A stretch of 64,000 nt of DNA from Candidatus Raymondbacteria bacterium RIFOXYA2_FULL_49_16 (GCA_001789205.1 MFYT01000096.1:1-64000), one strand, 5' to 3'. Shown: positions 27,991 through 36,178, numbered from the stretch's first letter. Notes: generated from the letters alone by a model not told the origin. Translations and numbers: made by a program.

Positions 27991-28205
27991 ACCACGCAGA
28001 AGACCTGCTACTATTCGACAAGTTGCTTCGCCTGCTCGAATCCGCTGTGAAAATCATGGCAATCGCCACGTTAATCACCGAAATTTCAAAAGAGCAGAGC
28101 CCTGAAATACGGCAAAGTATGATTGCCGTGTTGTCCGGGATTATCGGGATGGCGATTCCTATCATGCAACAACATGAGTCGGAATACTACCAGCCTGGTT
28201 ATTGA
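27987..28205 (+). CDS. Small membrane protein coupled to the 33-aa peptide (72 aa)
   Basis: Starts at GTG 27987, overlapping the preceding stop by 3 bp. Residues about 4-30 are an amphipathic helix and about 43-60 (SMIAVLSGIIGMAIPIM) a membrane segment, then a polar tail ending in YYQPGY. No family was recognised. A terminator follows after about 20 bp, so this closes the first transcription unit of the element. Confidence 0.6.
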   Translation: MNHAEDLLLFDKLLRLLESAVKIMAIATLITEISKEQSPEIRQSMIAVLSGIIGMAIPIMQQHESEYYQPGY

Positions 28206-28226
28206 AGCGGCTATCAACACAACCAG

Positions 28227-28264
28227 AGGGCTGTCTGGTGTAAATACCAGGCAGCCCTTTTCAT
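28227..28264 (+). terminator. Rho-independent terminator
   Basis: A 13-bp stem (AGGGCTGTCTGGT with ACCAGGCAGCCCT, one G-U pair), a 6-nt loop and then TTTTCATTTT. It separates the nuclease unit from the next gene. Confidence 0.8.
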
Positions 28265-28288
28265 TTTCAAAAAAACGAAAGGAATATC

Positions 28289-29161
28289 ATGGGAAGAACT
28301 CTGCATTACACACTGCTGCGCAATGACGCATTCCCAATAACTGAAAAGGATTGGGACCGCATCATCGCTGCCACAGAAGCCTTTAATACCAAATTCACCT
28401 GGACCTGCGAACGCGTGGGTTTCCATAACGTAGACTATTACCCGCGGTGGCCTTCAAGGTTCAAGAATTCCAGGTTGCCTGTTGACGGCGACGCCTGGGA
28501 ATATATCAATGCGCGATATAAGCGGTTGGAGAAACGAAACCTGAATCATCTTCAGATCGTCCGGCGGATGCTTTCCGAAAAATTCATTGCCATTCATGGA
28601 GACAATCCTGATAAGATCGATCTCCAGCAGGCGAACGGCTTTACAAAAGTTGCAGGCAATGAATGGAACGCATTCTTGACCGTCGCATGGATTGTGACGG
28701 TATCGACCATGCTGCCGAACCATGAGATTGAGCTGAACGACGAAGGCCATTTTCTGAAATGCCCGCTTGTGATCAAAAACGGCAAGGCCAGACCGAATTG
28801 CATGCGCATGGTCGAGTACATCCACTGGCTGAAATTAAAAATCAGGGAAGGCATTGTGGCTTATCAGAAATACCTGCCCGAGGCAGAGGAAAACTACAAA
28901 ACCTTCAAGGATGTCGGAACCAAATCAATCGGCTTCTTCTGCAGACCGGTGGATCGCGCTGACTTTGAACAGTACCCGAAGTTTGACACGGTTACTATTG
29001 ATATGTCCGGTGAAATCACCGGCAATCCATTGGCAATTACGGGTGGCTTTGAAGGGGAATATTACGGCAAGGTCAGCCAGACCGAGGCAATTCTCAAGGC
29101 AAAGAAGTGCTTTGAGAACATTTTCAAATCCATTTTCCCGCACAAGGAGGCAAAAACATGA
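28289..29161 (+). CDS. Unknown 290-aa element protein
   Basis: No family recognised. The ATG has GAAAGGAA upstream. The protein is mixed alpha/beta and soluble, rich in Trp, Tyr and His in the first 70 residues (WTCERVGFHNVDYYPRWPS). The C-terminal third has a beta stretch (IGFFCRPVDRADFEQYP) and a helical end. The stop overlaps the next start (ATGA at 29158), so it is translationally coupled to the SpoVG gene and belongs to the same DNA-metabolism unit. Confidence 0.7.
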   Translation: MGRTLHYTLLRNDAFPITEKDWDRIIAATEAFNTKFTWTCERVGFHNVDYYPRWPSRFKNSRLPVDGDAWEYINARYKRLEKRNLNHLQIVRRMLSEKFIAIHGDNPDKIDLQQANGFTKVAGNEWNAFLTVAWIVTVSTMLPNHEIELNDEGHFLKCPLVIKNGKARPNCMRMVEYIHWLKLKIREGIVAYQKYLPEAEENYKTFKDVGTKSIGFFCRPVDRADFEQYPKFDTVTIDMSGEITGNPLAITGGFEGEYYGKVSQTEAILKAKKCFENIFKSIFPHKEAKT

Positions 29162-29454
29162 CCGAACTGGACATCACGGAACTGAGGATTTATCCCGTCA
29201 AGGAGCGTAGGGCAGGCTTGCTTGCTTTCTGCACAGCCACGCTCAACAATGCCCTTGTCATAACGGGCATTCGTATCGTAGAAGGCAAGAAAGGCGTCAG
29301 TGTCGCTTTTCCTGTGAAGAACAGACAACCCGCCGTGTATTTCACAAGCGACGAGGCCAGAAAGCAGATTTGCGACAGAATTCTCGCGACGTACATCATC
29401 AACCACTGCGTCGATGATTACGGAGAAAGAACAAAACAGGCTGCACAAGCCTAA
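29158..29454 (+). CDS. spoVG: SpoVG-family DNA/RNA-binding protein
   Basis: A 98-aa protein matching SpoVG: TELRIYPVKERRAGLLAFCTATL..., then VITGIRIVEGKKGVSVAFPVK, the family's core, and a C-terminal helix (RKQICDRILATYI). SpoVG proteins are small site-specific DNA- and RNA-binding regulators. Copies on mobile elements are usual near SSB- or recombination-type genes. It overlaps the upstream 290-aa gene and lies 13 bp before the DUF932 gene. Confidence 0.8.
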   Translation: MTELDITELRIYPVKERRAGLLAFCTATLNNALVITGIRIVEGKKGVSVAFPVKNRQPAVYFTSDEARKQICDRILATYIINHCVDDYGERTKQAAQA

Positions 29455-29467
29455 AAAAGGAGACAAA

Positions 29468-30529
29468 ATGAAAGAAGGCAGATCAATCACAGCGCTTGCC
29501 GAAGAGGTCGAGCTTCAGGCAAAGGCGAAGAAAGACTATGTCGTTCCGACAAGCAGAATGCACATGACCGACACCGCTACACTGGCCCTGGACGGAGTCG
29601 GCACATTCGACTTCACCGAACACGCACACGAACAGCTGGCTCAGCGCTTGGACATTCCCCGCAAGTATTATGACCGTATGCGCCCGTCACCAGGGCTTCT
29701 GCAGGCTAACGTGAACCACTGGTTTACAAAAGAGCCTGAAAAGCGTATGGTCCGCACGTTCCAGAACGGCAGCAACACGGTCAGGGCGATTCTGAGCGAC
29801 CGGTATCACCGGTTCGACAATTACGATTTGATGGCGCACATCCTGCCGATCCTGAAAGGGCTGGGCAATGATGTCATCGTCGCTTCGTCAGAGATCACAG
29901 AAAAGAAGCTGTATCTCAAATGCGTCTTCCCAAAACTGCAGCAGGCGGTGAAAGTGGGCGACATGGTCCAGAGTGGTCTCATGATTTCGAACTCGGAAGT
30001 GGGCTGCGCCAGTTTCCAGCTGACCAGGTTCATTTACAGACTCGTATGCCTTAACGGAATGGTAATGGAAGATGGTCGGACAAGGCGCTACCACATTGGC
30101 GCTCGGCAGGGTGTGGACGAAAGCATCTCTCATTTGCTGTCTGACGAAACGGTCAGAGCCGACGACCAAGCTTTCTGGTTCAAAGTACGCGATCTCACGA
30201 CTGCAGCGGCAAAGAATGACGAGGAATTCAGCCGCCATGTGCAGAAACTCAGGGATGCGACGAAGCTGCGGGTTGAAGCACAGCCTGTTGATGCCATCAC
30301 AGCACTTGCCGACACGTTTGTCCTGAACGAGTTTGAACACAACGCCACGCTCGAACATTACATCCGCGACAGCGATTTCTCGCTGTACGGCATGGCGCAA
30401 GCTTTGACCAGGACGTCGGCAGATGTCAAGTCGTACGACAGGGCCACGGAACTGGAGAAGTTTGGCGGTCAGCTGATAAACATATCAGGGGCTGACTGGC
30501 ACACCATTTCCAAGGCCGGAGTCAATTAA
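29468..30529 (+). CDS. DUF932 phage/plasmid-like protein
   Basis: A 353-aa member of the DUF932 (TIGR03299, phage/plasmid-like) family. Landmarks are the N-terminal AHEQLAQRLDIPRKYYDRM, the central VRAILSDRYHRFDNYDLM, and the C-terminal region with SNSEVGCASFQLTRFIYRLVC-type strands. The start at 29468 (MKEGRSITALAEE) has AAAAAAGGAG 7 bp upstream and is preferred over a longer frame from 29414. The family is widespread on phages and plasmids, with no settled biochemical role. It lies in the unit with SpoVG and the clamp-like gene. Confidence 0.85.
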   Translation: MKEGRSITALAEEVELQAKAKKDYVVPTSRMHMTDTATLALDGVGTFDFTEHAHEQLAQRLDIPRKYYDRMRPSPGLLQANVNHWFTKEPEKRMVRTFQNGSNTVRAILSDRYHRFDNYDLMAHILPILKGLGNDVIVASSEITEKKLYLKCVFPKLQQAVKVGDMVQSGLMISNSEVGCASFQLTRFIYRLVCLNGMVMEDGRTRRYHIGARQGVDESISHLLSDETVRADDQAFWFKVRDLTTAAAKNDEEFSRHVQKLRDATKLRVEAQPVDAITALADTFVLNEFEHNATLEHYIRDSDFSLYGMAQALTRTSADVKSYDRATELEKFGGQLINISGADWHTISKAGVN

Positions 30530-30551
30530 ACCTTAAAAAAGGAGCAATCTC

Positions 30552-31430
30552 ATGGGATTCTTTGAATTTCTCTTCAGACCGCAGCCAAAACCAGCCAAAG
30601 CCCCTGCTTCACCCGCAGACAGGGGCTCCTCGCCTGCCCCGGAACAGCCACAGGCCCAGGGGCCCATTCCTGCCCAGGAACCACCGCGTATCCAACGTGC
30701 CCCATTGCCCGCAGGACGAGCGAAACCCAGGCAGGAAGCACGGCTTCCCGGACCGTTCGATCAGTTCGTAGCGGCAGGGCTCAGAGCAATACGGTTCATC
30801 GATAAAAAAGGCTATCGCAAGGCATTGGCTGGAGTCTTGTATCGCAAAGGACACATCATCGCGACCGATGGTCATAGACTCCTCAAGGAACGCGTACCCA
30901 TTCCCGCTCATCTGGACGAGGTCATAATCCCGCCGGAGCTGTTTGTTGCGCATCGGCATGTTCCCATCAAGACACTTTCCCTGACCCGCGACCGGAAATC
31001 CCTGATGGTGAATGGCCAGCCGTGTCGCTTGATCGTAGGTGAAAAGTATCCGGACACAGACTCTGTGACACCAACGGTGTTCAAATTCCAGATCACCTTT
31101 GACAGGCTGCCGGTGGAAGATGCGCTGAGGCTGGCTGGCGAAAGCAAGCAGGCCGTATTCACGACCATGATGGGCAATAGGCTCAGGATGACTGTAAACC
31201 AGACCGTTCCGCCGACGGTCATCCCCTTCAAGGGACAGGTGGAGAACACGGAATTTGCCTTCAATCCGGCTTTCTTGCTTGGGGTGCTGCGGAGCCTTGA
31301 AGGTGACAACGTGACAATGAAAGGGAACTCACCCTTGAGCGCATTCGTGTTTCAGGGTGAACAGCCTGAGAGAACAGCGTTGCTGATGCCGGTGAGGATC
31401 ACAGCGGAAGAAATGAGAGCAGCAGCTTAA
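30552..31430 (+). CDS. Sliding-clamp-like (DnaN-type) protein, two domains
   Basis: A 292-aa protein. Residues 1-66 are a Pro/Ala-rich linker after a short FFEFLFRP head. Residues about 68-292 resemble the beta clamp of DNA polymerase III: ATDGHRLL (as in the clamp's AxDGxRL motif) and a C-terminal block NTEFAFNPAFLLGVLRSLE ... LLMPVRI, the signature end of DnaN. Length allows only two of the usual three clamp domains. It may load onto DNA as a higher-order ring or act as a decoy or partner for the host polymerase. AAAGGAG precedes the ATG. Confidence 0.7.
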   Translation: MGFFEFLFRPQPKPAKAPASPADRGSSPAPEQPQAQGPIPAQEPPRIQRAPLPAGRAKPRQEARLPGPFDQFVAAGLRAIRFIDKKGYRKALAGVLYRKGHIIATDGHRLLKERVPIPAHLDEVIIPPELFVAHRHVPIKTLSLTRDRKSLMVNGQPCRLIVGEKYPDTDSVTPTVFKFQITFDRLPVEDALRLAGESKQAVFTTMMGNRLRMTVNQTVPPTVIPFKGQVENTEFAFNPAFLLGVLRSLEGDNVTMKGNSPLSAFVFQGEQPERTALLMPVRITAEEMRAAA

Positions 31431-31471
31431 CAAATGATCACGCAGCCCGTAAACCCCGCAAAAGGGCGCGG

Positions 31472-31512
31472 CCGATTCAGGGGCGGGAGCAATCCTGCCC
31501 CTGGTCGGTTTT
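31472..31512 (+). terminator. GC-rich hairpin with GCAA loop and T-tract
   Basis: The left arm starts CCGA (31472) and the right arm ends TCGG (31508). About 16 bp pair around a GCAA tetraloop (31489-31492), with a TTTT run after. It lies between the clamp-like gene and the M48 gene, right upstream of the latter's ribosome site. It is one of a family of similar hairpins in the element. Confidence 0.6.
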
Positions 31513-31529
31513 CTATGGAGGAAAACACA

Positions 31530-32210
31530 ATGGATTTTGCGATTCTAATCGGAAAGATTTTCTGGGGCGCTATTGTAAGCCTCGGGATGATCTTATTGGT
31601 AATCATATTAGAAACAACCTGGAATGCCATCGGGCATTACCTCAAGGTACGGCGCATCCAACGACGGATAAAACTGCTTGGCTTTCGGGACCCAACCGGT
31701 GTAAAAATCATTGATGACGGTATAAATTCAGAATTGGCGGGCAATGCCGCTGCCGGGTTCGATACGTCCGGGAACAGGTGCATTAAAATCAGCAAAAGCC
31801 TCTATGAAAGCTTGACGATATCTGAATTTAATTTCGTAATTTCGCATGAAATAGCGCATTTCATTAACGGCGACTGCCGGGACGATGAGGAACACCGGCG
31901 CCTGGCCGATGCGAATTTGTTTGTCCGGGCAATACTCTTGCCCGGGATCAGGAAACGGCATAGGGAAAAAGAGCGCCGGGCAGATATTAAAGCCCTGGAA
32001 CTTCTTCAAGCAGCCGGATTGCCAATGCACGGAGGGGTGGCCTTTGTTCAAAGGTCGGTTGAAGAGGAATCAAAGCTTTGGTTTATTGACCGGCTTTGGA
32101 ATTCAATTTACCATACCTATCCCCTATCTTCAAAACGGGTTGCGTATCTGGCTGCGGAAATCAAGCGGCTTGAAAATAGCGGCATAACGAAAAAGCACGA
32201 CCTGGCCTAA
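31530..32210 (+). CDS. M48-type membrane metallopeptidase (226 aa)
   Basis: The start at 31530 (MDFAILIGKIFWG) has GGAGGAAAA upstream and gives an N-terminal membrane segment (about 5-30). HEIAH at residues 106-110 (FVISHEIAHFING) is the zinc motif, and ERRADIKALELLQAAG some 60 residues later provides the third-ligand helix typical of M48 (HtpX/Oma1-like). The active site is probably cytoplasmic-facing near the membrane. The role on a mobile element is unknown; regulatory proteolysis is one possibility. It is flanked by two similar GC-rich hairpins, suggesting it is transcribed as a separate cassette. Confidence 0.8.
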   Translation: MDFAILIGKIFWGAIVSLGMILLVIILETTWNAIGHYLKVRRIQRRIKLLGFRDPTGVKIIDDGINSELAGNAAAGFDTSGNRCIKISKSLYESLTISEFNFVISHEIAHFINGDCRDDEEHRRLADANLFVRAILLPGIRKRHREKERRADIKALELLQAAGLPMHGGVAFVQRSVEEESKLWFIDRLWNSIYHTYPLSSKRVAYLAAEIKRLENSGITKKHDLA

Positions 32211-32224
32211 CCCGCGAGGCGCAG

Positions 32225-32270
32225 ACCAGTTGCGGGGTGGGGAGAAATCCCTGCCTCGCGCTGGTTTTTC
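32225..32270 (+). terminator. GC-rich hairpin with GAAA loop and T5 tract
   Basis: Outer stem ACCAG/CTGGT (32225-32229 with 32261-32265) and an inner stem of about 13 bp around a GAAA tetraloop (32244-32247), followed by TTTTTC. It has the same architecture as the hairpin at 31472-31512. Confidence 0.65.
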
Positions 32271-32297
32271 AAACATAAATTTAAGGAGTGGATTCTA

Positions 32298-32639
32298 ATG
32301 GCAGAAGAACATAATCCCGATTATCAGTGGAAACGACTGTTTCTCGATGACACCCGCGCGTGTCCGCAGGGATTCGATCTCTCCCGCAACGCCACAGACT
32401 GTGTTGAAAAATTAAGGTCAAATGAATATGATGAGATCTGGCTCGATTACGACCTTGGCGACGGGCTGGATGGAGACCATGTTGCCCATGAGATATGTGC
32501 GCTTTACCGTGATGGCAGCATCCCGCGACTGAAGAAGGTCGTGGTGCATTCGTCAAACAAGAAGGGATCGGCGCACATGATGGAAGACTTGAAAAGAATG
32601 ACTGGGCTTGAGGTGGTCAGGAATCAACTGGCAAAATAA
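32298..32639 (+). CDS. Receiver-like domain protein (cREC type)
   Basis: A 113-aa single-domain protein with the fold of the cyclic-phosphate-processing receiver domain (cREC). It begins KRLFLDDTRACPQGF (acidic DD pair), has the central YDEIWLDYDLGDGLDGDHVAHEI (LDYDLG) and a final KKVVVHSSNKKGSAHMM strand-helix. These domains lack a typical output and are frequent in phages and mobile elements. AAGGAG precedes the ATG. The preceding terminator-like hairpin makes it a separate cassette. Confidence 0.7.
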   Translation: MAEEHNPDYQWKRLFLDDTRACPQGFDLSRNATDCVEKLRSNEYDEIWLDYDLGDGLDGDHVAHEICALYRDGSIPRLKKVVVHSSNKKGSAHMMEDLKRMTGLEVVRNQLAK

Positions 32640-33074
32640 CGCCTGCAAAAAAAATGAAAATGCGGGGTAGGATAATATTCCAGCCCCGCACTCATAAAAT
32701 CTATTGCATAAACGATAGCGGGAATCTATATTACATACTGGGACCAACCTAACCGCGTGGAATTGTATTCCTGCCCGCAAAGCATTAATACAATTCCACA
32801 ACTACATTTTTCGTTCTTTTAGCCCACCTGCAAAGGGTTGCACTGGAACGGTTGACAAACCGCTCCGGTAATCGCGCCCTTTGCAGGGTTCGCCTTGGCG
32901 GAAACGTCGAGGCGATGCGGCTAGGGTTGGTCCCTGAACCACACGCGGTTATCGGGGCCTTTTTTATTTTTACCACCCCGATAATCGCAGTCCGAGACCT
33001 TAACGGGTGCGAGGGGCCATGACTTTTTTCTTCAAAACGAATCAATCTGAATCCCAATTCAAGAGAGGTGTCTT
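32640..33074 (+). ncRNA. Gene-free, inverted-repeat-rich stretch; possible structured RNA
   Basis: 435 bp with no convincing coding frame. Inverted repeats in order: TGCGGGG/CCCCGCA hairpin at 32661-32690; GTGGAATTGTATT/AATACAATTCCAC, 13 bp perfect (32757-32769 with 32787-32799); CTGCAAAGGG/CCCTTTGCAG (about 32828-32837 with 32877-32886) enclosing GGAACGGTT/AACCGCTCC; TCGCCT/AGGCGA near 32890-32915; and GCGGTTATCGGGG/CCCCGATAATCGC (about 32945-32988). The nested layout fits a folded RNA better than simple terminators. An origin or transfer site is the alternative. Confidence 0.45.
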
Positions 33075-33317
33075 ATGAGTGGACTGCTTAAAATGCGTAC
33101 CGTATTTCTTCAAAATGACCTCGGACAACCGTTCAAAATCACGTTGAAAGATGGGACGGTTTATATCGGCTTCCCAGAAATCATTGGCGGCTCTATGAGA
33201 GTATCGTTGACCGCCGATTCAACATTCAGGTTGAAGATGAATGGACAGACCATTCAATTAAAATATTCTGAAGTAGACAAATATGAAATGATCACAAAAC
33301 AAGGGAGACGCCAATGA
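33075..33317 (+). CDS. Small Sm-like beta protein (80 aa)
   Basis: AGAGAGG precedes the ATG. The central part, PFKITLKDGTVYIGFPEIIGG then MRVSLTADSTFRLKM and IQLKYSEVDKYEMI, has the strand pattern of an Sm/LSm-like barrel (function by inference only). It overlaps the next gene's start by 4 bp (ATGA), and lies immediately after the structured non-coding stretch. Confidence 0.55.
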   Translation: MSGLLKMRTVFLQNDLGQPFKITLKDGTVYIGFPEIIGGSMRVSLTADSTFRLKMNGQTIQLKYSEVDKYEMITKQGRRQ

Positions 33318-33958
33318 ATATTTTGAGACTATCGCAAATAATTACTGTTTTATTTTCTATTTCCTGCTTTGCCCAAATAGACTGGACCTGGCGCAATCCG
33401 CAAGGACAGGGATTCAGCCTTAATTCAATCACTTATGGCAACAAGCAATATGTTGCGGTGGGCATATACGGCACCATCCTTACCTCAGCAGACGGCAGAT
33501 CCTGGACGATCGGGAATTCTGGCATAACGGCTGCCCTTAATTCAATCGCCTACAGTGACAGCCAGTATGTTGCTGTGGGAGAAGATGGCATCATCCTCAC
33601 CTCTCCGGCCGTGGATGTATCTGTTGAAAAAAACCAACCGCCCGTAAAACCCACCACCTTATGCGCGCAACACCTGTCCACCAATTCACTGCGTATAACA
33701 TTGCCGCAGGCATTGCGGTCGTCAACCTTAGTGGCCTCCATCTTCACTATTGCGGGTAAAAAGCTTAATAGCAGCACCATTGCCACCCCTGCTGGAGAAG
33801 CATGTGTCAGCAGTATCAATCTTCCCGCAGGCTCCGTGATGGATACGGAATGCTCCGTTTCCATGATCGCGAACCGCGCAATGGTTCGAAACGTCCTGCC
33901 TTGGATTAATATATCAACACCCTATTTGGGTGTTTTTTTAGCCAAGAATGTGGTATAA
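33314..33958 (+). CDS. Secreted YCF48/BNR-repeat-like protein with degraded sorting domain
   Basis: A signal peptide (to CFAQ) is followed by two copies of a beta-propeller-type repeat (LNSITYGNKQYVAVGIYGTILTSADG and LNSIAYSDSQYVAVGEDGIILTSP, about 35 aa apart). The C-terminal part resembles a type IX sorting domain (IFTIAGKKLNSS ... INLPAGS ... ANRAMVRNV) but is altered near the end. The last dozen residues are encoded by a terminator hairpin, so the original stop may have been lost. Only two propeller repeats are present, too few for a propeller, which suggests a remnant or fragment. Confidence 0.65.
   Translation: MNILRLSQIITVLFSISCFAQIDWTWRNPQGQGFSLNSITYGNKQYVAVGIYGTILTSADGRSWTIGNSGITAALNSIAYSDSQYVAVGEDGIILTSPAVDVSVEKNQPPVKPTTLCAQHLSTNSLRITLPQALRSSTLVASIFTIAGKKLNSSTIATPAGEACVSSINLPAGSVMDTECSVSMIANRAMVRNVLPWINISTPYLGVFLAKNVV
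33916..33939 (+). terminator. Rho-independent terminator overlapping a CDS end
   Basis: AACACCC/GGGTGTT (7 bp) with a TATTT loop and a run of T. It lies inside the 3' end of the preceding frame, 19 bp before its stop. Confidence 0.75.
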
Positions 33959-34000
33959 CTATGATAGAGAACAATTAACTTAACTCAAATGGAGGTTTCT

Positions 34001-34651
34001 ATGAAAACCATTCTATTCCTGATTCTCGCCTTTGCTACGGTCTCTTCATGTTATGAGCCAATATCTGTCGCAGCAACATCAACCGCCAAGATAGTCTCAA
34101 CGAATTGGGCTGACAGCTCGGCGTATATAGAGGCTACGTTATACTTTCATTATACCAAGGTCGTGTTCACCGCTGAAACCGTACATGTCGGTTCGAGCGT
34201 CATATACGATGGGGTGACATACGGATGTTCCGATGCAAAGGTTAGAAAGCGCTGTCTATTGACTCGTTCTGCATCTGGAAAGTATTATATACGAGGAAAC
34301 ATAACAATATGGGTTGGCGTGGTGTCGAAATATATGGCAACGCATAGGGGCGAGAGAACATACTTGTCTTATTCGTACACCAGATACGGTACTACCAGTT
34401 GCTATGACAGCATCATTAAACCGCTCACATCCATAGAATCCTCTTTATTGTCGTCAATGCCTGGGGTATCAATACTCTCCACCAACAACGGCCTGCGCAT
34501 AACCAATGCCGTGTTCCCGGTGAAGATCTACGATGTCGCCGGACGATTGGTCTATTCCCATGGACCTGGTTCGACGATATGCGCAGCGGTGAGGCCTGGG
34601 GTGTATTTCGTGAGACATGGGGATGCGGTTAAAAGGATTGTGAGGATATAA
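34001..34651 (+). CDS. Secreted protein with type IX sorting domain (216 aa)
   Basis: GGAGG lies 6 bp before the ATG at 34001. A signal sequence (MKTILFLILAFATVSSCYE) with a Cys at the cleavage region makes a lipoprotein possible. The middle is an unrecognised beta-rich region (VVFTAETVHVGSSVIYDG...). The last 60 residues are a type IX sorting domain: KIYDVAGRLVYSHGPGS ... VRPGVYFVRHGDAVKRIVRI. It is paralogous at its C-terminus with the gene at 34894. Both lie in a cargo block between the element's recombination and replication modules. Confidence 0.75.
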   Translation: MKTILFLILAFATVSSCYEPISVAATSTAKIVSTNWADSSAYIEATLYFHYTKVVFTAETVHVGSSVIYDGVTYGCSDAKVRKRCLLTRSASGKYYIRGNITIWVGVVSKYMATHRGERTYLSYSYTRYGTTSCYDSIIKPLTSIESSLLSSMPGVSILSTNNGLRITNAVFPVKIYDVAGRLVYSHGPGSTICAAVRPGVYFVRHGDAVKRIVRI

Positions 34652-34677
34652 CAACACTTTTCAAGAAGGAATTGCAT

Positions 34678-34878
34678 ATGAGGGTAATTATTCTCGTTCT
34701 TATATTGATGTTCAGCCTACGGGCCCAGAACTACTTTGAAGCATCCGGCCAGACGAAGCCGTTTACGCTTGCTGCGGGTCAGAAAGCAGATTGGGACGAT
34801 CCTACAACCACCACAGAGGCCCAGCTTGTTCAGCCTCCCGTAGCTGAAGTATCGGTATCCCCCAATCCATCAAACTAA
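34678..34878 (+). CDS. Short secreted peptide cut at the start of a sorting domain (66 aa)
   Basis: AGAAGGAA precedes the ATG at 34678. A signal peptide (MRVIILVLILMFSLRAQ) leads to a short Thr/Gln-rich region and ends in VSVSPNPSN. 'SPNP' is the usual opening of a type IX sorting domain, but the frame stops right there. It is either a truncated remnant or a naturally short secreted peptide. It lies in the run of cargo genes. Confidence 0.5.
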   Translation: MRVIILVLILMFSLRAQNYFEASGQTKPFTLAAGQKADWDDPTTTTEAQLVQPPVAEVSVSPNPSN

Positions 34879-34893
34879 ACAAGGAGATGTCTT

Positions 34894-35592
34894 ATGAAAA
34901 CGGTCTTATTCCTGGTTCTCTTTTCTACCATTTCCTTTTCAGCGTCACCATATGTTCTTACGGGAAAATCACAGCAAGTTGAATCCGTAAACTGGGCTGT
35001 TACGCCTCCAATGGCGACAGTTGCAGATACGCACGGTATACGATATAACGAATCCCTGCTATCTCCATCTTCTCCTATAAAAGGATGCTTCTATTATTTA
35101 CACATATATAATGTAACAGGTTTAAACGGTTGTGTCGTAACATCCTTTTCTAACCTCCCGATAAATATTTATGGCATTGGGGATATAGTAGTAAGGTATC
35201 AAGCACCCTTGACCTACACCGCCTCAACCGGGAAATATAATTTTCCAGTGGGGACATATTTTTCTACCATTTATATAAGATCTGATATGGGGGGCTGCGT
35301 TGGCATTAACGATATATTGGTGAATTATGATCTGTTTCCAGTTTCCGCAATCAATGCTACACGCCCAAGCAGCATAGAATCATCACAAATATCTATCAGG
35401 AAGGATATTGAAATTGTCTCTACTGGGTATGGGGTCAAGATTATCAACACCACCTCCCCAGTCCGAATCTATGACACCACAGGCAGGGTCGTTTATTCCC
35501 ATGGACCAACCAACTCACTGATTGTGCAGTTAAGGCCGGGGGTGTATTTCGTAAGGCATCGGGATGTGATGAAAAAAATCGTAAGAATGTAG
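34894..35592 (+). CDS. Secreted protein with type IX sorting domain (232 aa)
   Basis: AAGGAG precedes the ATG. A signal peptide (MKTVLFLVLFSTISFSAS) is followed by a beta-rich region of unknown type with two Cys-containing strands (IKGCFYYLHIYNVTGLNGC). The C-terminal 55 residues form a type IX sorting domain (RIYDTTGRVVYSHGP ... LRPGVYFVRHRDVMKKIVRM), clearly paralogous with the end of the 34001 gene. The mature regions have little resemblance. Confidence 0.75.
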   Translation: MKTVLFLVLFSTISFSASPYVLTGKSQQVESVNWAVTPPMATVADTHGIRYNESLLSPSSPIKGCFYYLHIYNVTGLNGCVVTSFSNLPINIYGIGDIVVRYQAPLTYTASTGKYNFPVGTYFSTIYIRSDMGGCVGINDILVNYDLFPVSAINATRPSSIESSQISIRKDIEIVSTGYGVKIINTTSPVRIYDTTGRVVYSHGPTNSLIVQLRPGVYFVRHRDVMKKIVRM

Positions 35593-35653
35593 GCAAATAG
35601 AAGGGGAAATTATACCAGAGTCAATTGTGGTATGTTTTAATAAAGGAATTCTC

Positions 35654-36178
35654 ATGAGGCAGATATGGTATCTCGTGTTCGTCATAACTATGATTACTAC
35701 GGCCAGTGGCCAGTCAATCATGGAGGTGGTAAAAAAGAGCGGGGGTAGCGAAAGAATCACGATCGACGCAATAACCAAGGTCACGTTTACGCAGACAGAT
35801 ATGGTTGTTGGCGGTGCTGGGAGTTCAATTGCGATTGATAATATTTATAAAATCATCTTCAACGACGATTCAACGACAACAAAACCGACACCTTCAACCA
35901 CGACCGGGCTTATGGAGAAAATTTACCCCAATCCATTTAATCCAACTACAACTGTTAGTTTTAACATGCATGTTGCGGGTAAATTAACAATTGAGATTTA
36001 CAATGGCCTGGGCCAGAAGATAAAAACGGTTTTCAAGGGTCCGAAGGCAGCTGGATATCACAACCTTTCATGGGACGGTACGGATGACAAAGGTACTGGG
36101 GTTGGCACTGGGGCGTATTTAATGCATATGGTCGCAGGAAATCAAAAAATCGATAAGGTGTTAACGCTGATAAAATAA
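35654..36178 (+). CDS. Secreted protein with FlgD-like sorting domain (174 aa)
   Basis: AAAGGAA precedes the ATG at 35654. Signal peptide MRQIWYLVFVITMITTASGQ. A short N-terminal part (SIMEVVKKSGGSERITIDAITKVTF) resembles the DUF-type 'I.kItF' repeats seen in FISUMP-associated proteins. Residues from about 90 are a FlgD-Ig-type C-terminal sorting domain: KIYPNPFNPTTTVSFNM, IEIYNGLGQKI, YHNLSWDGTDDKG, GAYLMHMVAG. It is followed 10 bp later by a secreted FGE-domain gene with a similar N-terminal stretch, so the two probably act together. Confidence 0.75.
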   Translation: MRQIWYLVFVITMITTASGQSIMEVVKKSGGSERITIDAITKVTFTQTDMVVGGAGSSIAIDNIYKIIFNDDSTTTKPTPSTTTGLMEKIYPNPFNPTTTVSFNMHVAGKLTIEIYNGLGQKIKTVFKGPKAAGYHNLSWDGTDDKGTGVGTGAYLMHMVAGNQKIDKVLTLIK

